Source: an uncultured Eggerthellaceae bacterium (GTDB lineage Bacteria > Actinomycetota > Coriobacteriia > Coriobacteriales > Eggerthellaceae). From it: a DNA stretch of 10,847 nt. The DNA lies in contig CAKTXN010000060.1 in assembly GCA_934630905.1 (NCBI GenBank), positions 1 to 10,847 of the forward strand. Direction: 5' to 3'. A model generated the notes under the pieces. That model was not told the DNA's origin. It worked only from the letters and a program-made list of their open reading frames with translations, and ran no database searches. Positions 1 to 6,003 of this stretch are shown here, one piece after another (within the stretch, counting starts at the first letter, position 1; each line of letters begins with the position of its first letter). The translations under genes and the position numbers were made by a program.

Positions 1-767
1 GCGATGCGCGCGTCGCCGGTGGCAAAGCCCTCGGAGAAGGGATGCTCGGTCACGGCGAGCGTGGTGTCGGCAAGGTCGAGGCCCACGAGCTTCATCAGGT
101 CGAGGGAGAGGGCCTTTTGAACCTCGACGGGCACATGTGCGTGGGCGAAGGGCGCATCTGGCTGCTGGCCACGCTCGCCAATCTCGTGCACGAGCGGAAC
201 CACGGTATCTTTGACCTGGGCACAGAAGGCGTCGAAGGACGCGGCGGAAAGGCCGCGCTCGTGCTGATCGAGCCAGACGTCATAAGGGTCGGCATTGGGG
301 TTCATGAGCGCTGCCTGGTGCTTAAGGGAATCGACGATGCGGTCGATGTAGGGCTCGAAGCTTGCCCAGTCGTTGGCGACCTTGGCTTTGTGCCAGACGG
401 CCTGCGCCTCGCAGGTCAGACGCGTCCAGGCTTCGGCTTCATCGGTGGGGATGGCCAGCGCCTCGTGCTGGTCGCGCGCGAGGACGCGGGCCTCGGCGCA
501 AAGCTGCTCGTCTGCGACGTTGCCGGATTCTACGGCGTTGAGCAGATCCTTAACCTTTTTGACGGAGGACTTCTTGGTGAGTAACTTGTGATATTCGCTG
601 GCGAGCGTGCCCATCGCCTCGGTGCGTGCGGCTGCACCATTCTCGGGCGCGATGGTGGCGCCATCGAACTCGGCGATCTTCATCAGGTAGCTGCGGCACC
701 AAAGCTTGCGCTCAAGCTTGCGTACCGATGCCGCAGCCTTCTTGGCCTGATCTTTCTTTTTTCCCAT
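1..767 (-). CDS. M32-family (carboxypeptidase Taq) metallocarboxypeptidase, 5' part, truncated by window edge
   Basis: Reading the minus strand from 767 gives an open frame of 255 codons that runs off the left edge. It starts MGKKKDQAKKAAASVRKLER. The family is recognised from the run of M32 landmarks: a 'NDWASFEPYIDRIV' block, 'NPNADPYDVWLDQHERGLS' (family pattern PYDxLLDxYEpG), and 'HPFSEGFATGDARI' near the edge (family pattern HPFtxGFxxgDvRIT). M32 enzymes are cytoplasmic zinc carboxypeptidases of about 500 residues. The HExxH zinc site normally follows shortly after the HPFT block, so it lies outside this window and the catalytic site cannot be checked. The start at 767 was chosen because GGGAG (773-777, minus strand) sits 5 nt upstream. 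An in-frame ATG four codons earlier (779) has no such site. The gene is divergent from the R-M operon and appears to belong to the host chromosome. Confidence 0.85.
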   Translation of the reverse strand, partial: MGKKKDQAKKAAASVRKLERKLWCRSYLMKIAEFDGATIAPENGAAARTEAMGTLASEYHKLLTKKSSVKKVKDLLNAVESGNVADEQLCAEARVLARDQHEALAIPTDEAEAWTRLTCEAQAVWHKAKVANDWASFEPYIDRIVDSLKHQAALMNPNADPYDVWLDQHERGLSAASFDAFCAQVKDTVVPLVHEIGERGQQPDAPFAHAHVPVEVQKALSLDLMKLVGLDLADTTLAVTEHPFSEGFATGDARI

Positions 768-869
768 GTCTGCTCCCATCGCGTGGTGTCAAAACACACC
801 AAGTGTACCCATGCGCGGGTGCGGAGGGCGGGTTGCGAGGATGTTCAATCCTTGAGCGGACTTCGTGTT

Positions 870-901
870 CAGAATTGTTCCAACTATTTTGAACAATTCT
901 G
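870..901. repeat. Perfect 11-bp inverted repeat abutting the -35 box
   Basis: CAGAATTGTTC (870-880) and GAACAATTCTG (891-901) are exact reverse complements separated by 10 nt. The right arm ends one base before the TTGACG -35 element at 902. There is no T-run after the hairpin, so a terminator is unlikely. Its position fits an operator for a dimeric DNA-binding protein controlling the R-M operon, the divergent peptidase gene, or both. No such regulator is encoded in the window. Confidence 0.55.
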
Positions 902-930
902 TTGACGTTCAATCGATTGCTGAGTATTCT
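902..930 (+). promoter_or_regulatory. Predicted sigma70-type promoter of the R-M operon
   Basis: TTGACG (902-907) and TATTCT (925-930) are separated by 17 bp, which is the optimal spacing. Transcription would begin near 937 and run about 175 nt before the first start codon at 1114. The palindrome CAATCGATTG lies within the spacer, and an 11-bp inverted repeat abuts the -35 box, so the promoter may be repressible. This is a prediction from consensus match only. Confidence 0.6.
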
Positions 931-1030
931 GTTCTTAACGATTGGAACATGTTTCGGTGCATTATTTTAGATTGCGCAATCAAATTCGGAAGAAAGGGGC
1001 CAAAGCAAGCATAAACCGATATCAACGATT

Positions 1031-1061
1031 AAATAAAAGGGCCTGTCCAAACAGACAGGCC
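1031..1061 (-). terminator. Intrinsic terminator pointing towards the carboxypeptidase gene (minus strand)
   Basis: GGCCTGTC (1040-1047) and GACAGGCC (1054-1061) form an 8-bp GC-rich stem with a 6-nt loop. Read on the minus strand, the stem is followed by CTTTTATTT, the usual T-tract of a Rho-independent terminator. On the plus strand the hairpin is followed by ACAGAACC, so it should not stop the R-M transcript. It would stop antisense transcripts leaving the R-M operon, or it could be a relic of a gene that once ended here. Confidence 0.55.
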
Positions 1062-1113
1062 ACAGAACCAACTTCATTGTAACTATTAATCGCTAGTTTG
1101 AGAGGAGCCACAT

Positions 1114-1707
1114 ATGGCTTGCAAAACTGCAACACTGGGCTCTCTTGTCAAAATTATGACTGGCGCGCCAATGAGCCGAGCAAAGAAGATTGCGGAATCT
1201 GATGAGCCCATTAATGCCAAGGTCCTCGTCCCGGCGGCAATGTCGAACGGGCGTATTGATGATGCGCAGCTTGTCACCGAGAGAGTGTCAAAGGTTAAAG
1301 ACGAACTCTTCACAAAGGAGGGCGACGTTGTCGTCAAGGCTTCCACGCCGTATGACTGCGTTTTCATTGACAGGGGCCATGAAGGTCTGCTCGTTACCTC
1401 ATTTGGTCTTATCTTACGCACGGCTTCATCCGCACCATTGGACATGCGATTTCTGGCTATTTATCTCAGCCTTGAGCAGACAAACAAAGCGCTCCAAGGC
1501 ATGAGTAAAGGAATGACCATTCAGCTCATCAAAAAGAGGGATATTGGTGACCTTCTGGTTCCTGTCCCCGATCTGGAGGCGCAGTTGCGTTTAGCCAGGC
1601 TTTTTGAATGTACTCAAAAGCGCAAGGAGCTTTGCCGCTCAATGATTGAGAAGAGTGACCTGCTACTCCAAAGCGAGTTTTCTCGCACGATATTCGATAA
1701 CGACTAA
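1114..1707 (+). CDS. Solo half-size type I specificity (HsdS-like) protein with one TRD
   Basis: The protein has 197 residues, about half the length of a normal HsdS. It looks like a single target recognition domain followed by one helical spacer. An N-terminal 'LGSLVKIMTG' opening is followed by 'EGDVVVKASTPYDCVFID', which resembles the 'pGDVvyar' strand of HsdS TRDs. The C-terminus (about 155-197) is a charged helix with 'LRLARLFECTQKRKELCRSM' and 'EKSDLLLQSEF', like the dimerising helices of HsdS. The start is supported by AGAGGAG (1101-1107), 6 nt upstream of the ATG. It is the first gene of the operon and ends 32 nt before hsdM. Half-size S proteins in other type I systems can act as homodimers. 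Whether this one forms an alternative S subunit, modulates the full-size HsdS, or is a remnant cannot be told from the sequence. The HsdS family call is fairly sure; the role is open. Confidence 0.7.
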   Translation: MACKTATLGSLVKIMTGAPMSRAKKIAESDEPINAKVLVPAAMSNGRIDDAQLVTERVSKVKDELFTKEGDVVVKASTPYDCVFIDRGHEGLLVTSFGLILRTASSAPLDMRFLAIYLSLEQTNKALQGMSKGMTIQLIKKRDIGDLLVPVPDLEAQLRLARLFECTQKRKELCRSMIEKSDLLLQSEFSRTIFDND

Positions 1708-1739
1708 CCCCTCATTCTCACAAAACGAAAGGATTCGAC

Positions 1740-3260
1740 ATGATCACCGGACCAACTAAAAATAAGGTCGATGCCATTTGGCAGAAGATGTGGGAGGGCG
1801 GTATTACCAACCCGCTTGATGTCATTACCAACATCACGTATCTCATGTTTATGCGTCAGCTTGACGAGAAGGAGCTTAAAAGCGAGCACATGGAACTTAT
1901 GCTGGGTGAGGCGCAGCCGCATATCTTCCCTGATACATATACGAACGATCGTAACGAGACGATTTCTGGCAAGGAAATCCGTTGGAGTGGCTTTAAGGAT
2001 AAGCCTGCTGAAGACATGTACCGTATCGTCGATCGCTTCGCCTTCCCGTTCATTAAAACTTTGGGCGATGAGTCAGCTTATTCTCGCGCCATGGAAAACG
2101 CTACTTTCGGTTTTCCGGCGGCCAAGCCAACGCTTCTTGAGCGAACGGTTACCGGTGTTGATGAGCTTCTGCGCGACTTTGATGAGCATATTGGCGACCT
2201 GGGTGACCTGTACGAGTACATGCTCTCGAAGTTGTCCACTGCGGGTACTAACGGCCAATTTCGCACGCCTCGACATATCCGCGAGATGATGGTTGAGTTT
2301 GTTGATCCTAAGCCCGGTGAACTTATCTGCGATCCCGCATGTGGTACTGCTGGTTTTCTCATCTCTGCTGCTGAGTATGTCCGCAGCAATTACGAGAACG
2401 ACATGACCGCCGAGCAATGGGATGCTTTTACAGGTGCAAACGATGTCGAGCCTCAATTTAGCGGTTTTGAGATGGATCAGACCATGCTGCGCATTAGTTC
2501 TATGAACCTGATGTTGCATGAAGTCGAAGCTCCTGATGTCCGCTATCTTGATAGCGTTTCTCAGAAGAATGACATTTCCAACAAATACGATGTCATCCTT
2601 GCCAACCCGCCTTTTACCGGATCGGTTGATGTTGAGGGAATTGACAAGGGGCTGCGCGCTATCGTCGATACCAAGCAAACCGAGCTTCTTTTTGTGGCGC
2701 TCTTTTTGCGCATGCTTAAAGTCGGTGGACGTTGCGCCTGCATCGTTCCTAATGGTGTACTGTTCCGCTCTAATTCCAAGGCGTATAAGCAGCTTCGTCG
2801 CGAGTTGGTTGATGGGCAGAAGCTAGAAGCGATTATCTATATGCCCAGCGGTGTGTTTAAGCCCTACTCTGGTGTGAGCACGGCTGTCCTCGTGTTCACT
2901 AAGACCAATTCTGGCGGAACCGATAACGTTTGGCTTTACAACATGGAGGCAGACGGCTTCACGCTTGACGATAAGCGCGATGCCGACGACAAGAACAACG
3001 ATATTCCCGATATTCTTTCGCGTTGGAAGAACCTTGCTGATGAGGCGAAGCGCGAGCGTACGGATAAGGGCTTCCTGGTGCCTAGGCAGGAGATTGTCGA
3101 CAACGATTACGACTTTAGTTTTAACAAGTACGTTAAAACCGAGTACGAGCGCATTGAGTATCCGCCTACGGAGGAAATTCTGGCAGATCTGGAGGAACTT
3201 AACGCTCAGATGACCGCCAGCTTGGCTGAGCTCAAGAAGATGCTGGACGGTGAGCTCTAA
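1740..3260 (+). CDS. hsdM: Type I restriction-modification DNA methyltransferase subunit (N6-adenine)
   Basis: HsdM transfers a methyl group from S-adenosylmethionine to the N6 of adenine in the target chosen by HsdS, and is also part of the restriction complex. The 506-residue length is normal for the family. The N-terminal helical domain (about 1-125) begins with 'KNKVDAIWQKMWEGGITNP' and 'NITYLMFMRQLDEKE', typical of HsdM_N. The methyltransferase domain carries the SAM-binding motif I 'DPACGTAGFL' from D198 and the catalytic motif IV NPPF at 289-292. A C-terminal helical tail (about 480-506) probably contacts HsdS. An AAAGGA-like ribosome site lies about 6 nt before the ATG. The stop codon overlaps the hsdS1 start in a TAATG junction, so the two proteins are probably made by coupled translation. 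No frameshift or lost motif is visible. Confidence 0.95.
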   Translation: MITGPTKNKVDAIWQKMWEGGITNPLDVITNITYLMFMRQLDEKELKSEHMELMLGEAQPHIFPDTYTNDRNETISGKEIRWSGFKDKPAEDMYRIVDRFAFPFIKTLGDESAYSRAMENATFGFPAAKPTLLERTVTGVDELLRDFDEHIGDLGDLYEYMLSKLSTAGTNGQFRTPRHIREMMVEFVDPKPGELICDPACGTAGFLISAAEYVRSNYENDMTAEQWDAFTGANDVEPQFSGFEMDQTMLRISSMNLMLHEVEAPDVRYLDSVSQKNDISNKYDVILANPPFTGSVDVEGIDKGLRAIVDTKQTELLFVALFLRMLKVGGRCACIVPNGVLFRSNSKAYKQLRRELVDGQKLEAIIYMPSGVFKPYSGVSTAVLVFTKTNSGGTDNVWLYNMEADGFTLDDKRDADDKNNDIPDILSRWKNLADEAKRERTDKGFLVPRQEIVDNDYDFSFNKYVKTEYERIEYPPTEEILADLEELNAQMTASLAELKKMLDGEL

Positions 3261-4417
3261 TGGCGGACAAACCCCGATTTGGCGGGGAGAAAAGAACTGT
3301 CGCATTGAAAGAATTTTGCGTTCTGGGGATGGGGCAATCCCCATCATCCAACAGCTACAACGTCGGCGGCGACGGTTTGCCGTTCTACCAGGGAAACGCT
3401 GATTTTGGCGAAGAGAATCCAGTTCCTCGGACGTGGTGCACCAACCCTAAGAAGATTGCCGAAAAGGGTGATGTCCTTGTCTCTGTGCGCGCCCCCATCG
3501 GGGCCATCAATATTGCAAACGAGAAATGTTGCATAGGCCGGGGCATTGCTGCAATTAGGCCGAATCCAGATATAGCGATTACAGGCTTTTTGCGACATCA
3601 GCTTGTCGCTTCGCGAAGCAAGCTCGAAGCGATGGGGACAGGAAGCACGTTTAAGGCTGTCGGCAAGAAGGCGTTAGGCGATTTTCCTATCGTGGTTTAT
3701 TCGAAGAGCACGCAGGAAGCAATTGAACGTCAACTCAATTGCATCACAAAGCAGATTAAGGCCATCAATAGTCAGCTTGATCAGTTCGACTCCCTCGTCA
3801 AATCCCGGTTTGTCGAGATGTTCGGAACAATTGATTGCCCCAGATATCCTGTTGTTGAACTTGAATCGGTTTGTTCCGACATAGTTGACTGTCCGCATGA
3901 AACCCCTAAATATCAGGGTGACCTGATTCATCCGGCTATACGCACATCCGAGCTTGAGGGCGCAACTATTAAATGGTCAACTATGAAATACGTATCCGGG
4001 GAGGAATACCAAAAACGAATTAAGCGGCTGAGGCCTTTGCCGGGTGATGTGGTTTACGCCCGTGAGGGCACCTATGGCGATGCTGCTATTTTGCCTCCAG
4101 GCTACGATTTCTGCCTTGGTCAACGGACGATGTTGTTTCGAGCGGACTCCGCGTTGTGCACGCCCGAATATCTCCTTTACTCGCTCATTTCAACTGACGT
4201 CCGTCGACAAGCTGACAAGCTGAACATTGGCTCGACAGTTCCTCATGTTAATGTGCGAGATGCAAAACGCTTTAAAGTTATGCTCCCAGAAATGAGTTTC
4301 CAACACCAGTTCGCCGCTTTCGCTGCTCAGGTCGACAAATCGAGGTTTATCGCTCAACAGCAAATCGACAAGTTACAGACCCTCTACGACAGTTTGGCGC
4401 AGGAATACTTTGCTTAA
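3260..4417 (+). CDS. hsdS: Type I specificity subunit HsdS1 (expressed copy)
   Basis: The protein has 385 residues with the two-TRD plan of full-size HsdS. TRD1 (about 13-150) opens with 'LGMGQSPSSNSYN', the common MGQSP signature. Central helices (about 153-188) include 'AIERQLNCITKQIKAINSQL' and end in 'KSRFVEMF'. TRD2 (about 190-355) contains 'SDIVDCPHETPKY' and 'PLPGDVVYAREGTYGDAAIL'. A C-terminal conserved helix (357-385) begins 'QVDKSRFIAQQQIDKL'. HsdS sets the bipartite DNA target and bridges two HsdM subunits. The ATG overlaps the hsdM stop by 1 nt. Bases 3269-3824 (residues 4-188) are identical to the downstream hsdS2. The last conserved block begins with a 21-bp sequence also present in hsdS2, so TRD2 is bounded on both sides by shared sequence. 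This is the only one of the two copies with a good start codon and a complete C-terminus. Confidence 0.93.
   Translation: MADKPRFGGEKRTVALKEFCVLGMGQSPSSNSYNVGGDGLPFYQGNADFGEENPVPRTWCTNPKKIAEKGDVLVSVRAPIGAINIANEKCCIGRGIAAIRPNPDIAITGFLRHQLVASRSKLEAMGTGSTFKAVGKKALGDFPIVVYSKSTQEAIERQLNCITKQIKAINSQLDQFDSLVKSRFVEMFGTIDCPRYPVVELESVCSDIVDCPHETPKYQGDLIHPAIRTSELEGATIKWSTMKYVSGEEYQKRIKRLRPLPGDVVYAREGTYGDAAILPPGYDFCLGQRTMLFRADSALCTPEYLLYSLISTDVRRQADKLNIGSTVPHVNVRDAKRFKVMLPEMSFQHQFAAFAAQVDKSRFIAQQQIDKLQTLYDSLAQEYFA
3269..3824 (+). repeat. 556-bp perfect direct repeat, copy 1 (hsdS 5' half)
   Basis: This segment matches 5448-6003 base for base, in the same orientation, at an offset of 2179 bp. It begins at the fourth codon of hsdS1 and ends after the F188 codon plus one base. 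It encodes TRD1 and the central helical spacer. Such perfect identity, including silent positions, points to recent duplication or ongoing recombination or gene conversion. Confidence 0.97.
4328..4348 (+). repeat. 21-bp direct repeat, copy 1 (3' border of TRD2 in hsdS1)
   Basis: The 21 bases encode QVDKSRF and match 6519-6539 exactly, while the bases on both sides differ between copies (T before and A after here; C before and G after in the other). The repeat is in the hsdS1 frame at codons 357-363. It marks the right end of the segment that differs between the two hsdS copies. Confidence 0.9.
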
Positions 4418-4438
4418 AGTCGCGGGCTAAATCAATCT

Positions 4439-4479
4439 ATGGGAATCTTCTGCCACCGTAGACGACAGGAGGTTCCCAT
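4439..4479 (+). promoter_or_regulatory. Hairpin that hides the recombinase Shine-Dalgarno and start codon
   Basis: ATGGGAATCTTCTG (4439-4452) pairs with CAGGAGGTTCCCAT (4466-4479) over 14 consecutive positions: 12 Watson-Crick and 2 G-U pairs, with a 13-nt loop. The right arm contains the AGGAGG ribosome site (4467-4472) and the first two bases of the recombinase ATG. If it forms in the mRNA it would block initiation. The left arm contains an in-frame ATG (4439) that could serve as an upstream start. There is no T-tract, so this is not a typical terminator. As DNA it could also be a binding site for the recombinase. Confidence 0.6.
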
Positions 4480-5449
4480 GTTTCGTGAAAGCGCAGCTGT
4501 ACGTGAAATTGAGCGTGAGATGTCGACCGTTCTTGATGGTCCGCAGATGAAGAGGTTGCATGACTGCCTTGATAGGGTAATGGGTGGACCGCATGCTGAA
4601 CCTCCGAGTAGCAAGGTGTTGCTCGCTGATTTTTTGAATGCGAAAGCGGTCGAGGGTTGTTCAGTGCGCACTATTCAGTATTACTCAATCACGCTCGGAC
4701 ACTTTGTCGAGTTTCTTACGGTCCCACTTCATGTCGTTGATACTGCCGAGGTAAGAAGATATCTAGTGTCACGGGCCGAATCGGGAAGCGTTAGCAACGT
4801 TACGCTCGACAATATCCGGCGAATCATATCGAGCTTTTTCTCATGGCTCGAAGAAGAGGAAGTAATCTACAAAAGCCCGGTTAAGCGCATCAAGAAAATT
4901 CGTTCGGTCATGGCGATCAAGCCTGTTATTTCAGACGAAGAGATGGAAGTTATTAGAGACTCATGCGGCAATCTTAGGGATAGGGCGATTATCGACCTTC
5001 TTGCTTCGACCGGCATGCGTGTTGGGGAGCTGGTGCGGCTCAAGCGCTCGGACATAGATTTTGAATCCCGTGAATGTGTTGTTCACGGTAAGGGCAACAA
5101 ACAGCGCAAAGTGTATTTCGATGCTAAGACTAAGATTCATTTACAAGCTTATCTTGCAGGGCGTTCCGATTCGAATCTATCGCTGTTTGTGTCACTTAAG
5201 GCGCCGTTTAAGCCGTTGAATATCAGTGGAGTTGAGTCCAGGCTTCGGGATATTGGCAGGGTCTCGGCGGGATTGCGCCTTCATCCGCATAAGTTTCGCC
5301 GTACTATGGCGACCAGAGCGATTGACAAGGGGATGCCTATCGAGCAGGTGCAAGTCCTGCTGGGCCACAGCAAGATCGATACCACTCTTTGCTATGCCAT
5401 GGTCGATCAACAAAATGTGAAGCGGTCCCATCACAAATATATAAGCTAA
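4478..5449 (+). CDS. Xer-like tyrosine recombinase located between the two hsdS copies
   Basis: The protein has 323 residues. An N-terminal SAM-like DNA-binding domain (about 45-135, 'SSKVLLADFLNAKAVEGCSV' onward) precedes the catalytic domain. All six catalytic residues are present with the spacing seen in XerD: R181 (in 'STGMRVGELV'), K205 (in 'HGKGNKQRKV'), H271 and R274 (in 'HPHKFRRT'), H297 (in 'LLGHSKID') and the nucleophile Y306 (in 'TTLCYAMV'). Such enzymes break and rejoin two DNA sites through a 3'-phosphotyrosine link. Recombinases of this kind next to hsdS genes elsewhere drive switching of type I target specificity, which is the likely role here. The start at 4478 was preferred because AGGAGG lies 5 nt upstream. 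An in-frame ATG at 4439 would add 13 residues but has no ribosome site. The stop codon overlaps the first two bases of the second 556-bp repeat. Expression is probably limited by the hairpin covering the start. Confidence 0.93.
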   Translation: MFRESAAVREIEREMSTVLDGPQMKRLHDCLDRVMGGPHAEPPSSKVLLADFLNAKAVEGCSVRTIQYYSITLGHFVEFLTVPLHVVDTAEVRRYLVSRAESGSVSNVTLDNIRRIISSFFSWLEEEEVIYKSPVKRIKKIRSVMAIKPVISDEEMEVIRDSCGNLRDRAIIDLLASTGMRVGELVRLKRSDIDFESRECVVHGKGNKQRKVYFDAKTKIHLQAYLAGRSDSNLSLFVSLKAPFKPLNISGVESRLRDIGRVSAGLRLHPHKFRRTMATRAIDKGMPIEQVQVLLGHSKIDTTLCYAMVDQQNVKRSHHKYIS

Positions 5450-6003
5450 ACCCCGATTTGGCGGGGAGAAAAGAACTGTCGCATTGAAAGAATTTTGCGT
5501 TCTGGGGATGGGGCAATCCCCATCATCCAACAGCTACAACGTCGGCGGCGACGGTTTGCCGTTCTACCAGGGAAACGCTGATTTTGGCGAAGAGAATCCA
5601 GTTCCTCGGACGTGGTGCACCAACCCTAAGAAGATTGCCGAAAAGGGTGATGTCCTTGTCTCTGTGCGCGCCCCCATCGGGGCCATCAATATTGCAAACG
5701 AGAAATGTTGCATAGGCCGGGGCATTGCTGCAATTAGGCCGAATCCAGATATAGCGATTACAGGCTTTTTGCGACATCAGCTTGTCGCTTCGCGAAGCAA
5801 GCTCGAAGCGATGGGGACAGGAAGCACGTTTAAGGCTGTCGGCAAGAAGGCGTTAGGCGATTTTCCTATCGTGGTTTATTCGAAGAGCACGCAGGAAGCA
5901 ATTGAACGTCAACTCAATTGCATCACAAAGCAGATTAAGGCCATCAATAGTCAGCTTGATCAGTTCGACTCCCTCGTCAAATCCCGGTTTGTCGAGATGT
6001 TCG
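5448..6003 (+). repeat. 556-bp perfect direct repeat, copy 2 (hsdS2 5' half)
   Basis: Base-for-base copy of 3269-3824 in the same orientation. It starts within the TAA stop codon of the recombinase gene, so the copy lacks the ATG GCG GAC that begins hsdS1. The two copies bracket the hsdS1 TRD2 and the whole recombinase gene. Confidence 0.97.

Larger units (their letters stand above)
768..1113. other. Intergenic region between carboxypeptidase gene and R-M operon
   Basis: No convincing gene is visible here. The part next to the carboxypeptidase is GC-rich, while bases 860-1110 are AT-rich. The region holds the divergent control sequences described separately: an 11-bp perfect inverted repeat, a sigma70-like plus-strand promoter, two short perfect palindromes (CAATCGATTG at 910-919 and GATTGCGCAATC at 970-981) and a hairpin with a T-tract on the minus strand. 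No clear promoter for the carboxypeptidase gene could be picked out. Confidence 0.7.

Noticed and set aside
42..584. Long plus-strand open frame in the left flank
   Set aside because: It is antisense to the M32 carboxypeptidase frame, which has clear family motifs. The plus-strand protein shows no recognisable family and results from GC-rich codon structure.
2073..2678. 201-codon minus-strand open frame
   Set aside because: It lies entirely antisense within hsdM, which has full methyltransferase motifs. No ribosome site or domain supports it.
3344..5777. Two identical 84-residue minus-strand frames (3344-3598 and 5523-5777)
   Set aside because: Their identity is just a result of the 556-bp repeat. 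They are antisense to hsdS and not independent evidence of a duplicated gene.
3269..6003. The direct repeats and recombinase as an insertion sequence or integrated element
   Set aside because: The repeat encodes hsdS TRD1 and keeps its reading frame. No transposase, terminal inverted repeats or target duplication are present. An hsdS switching module fits better.
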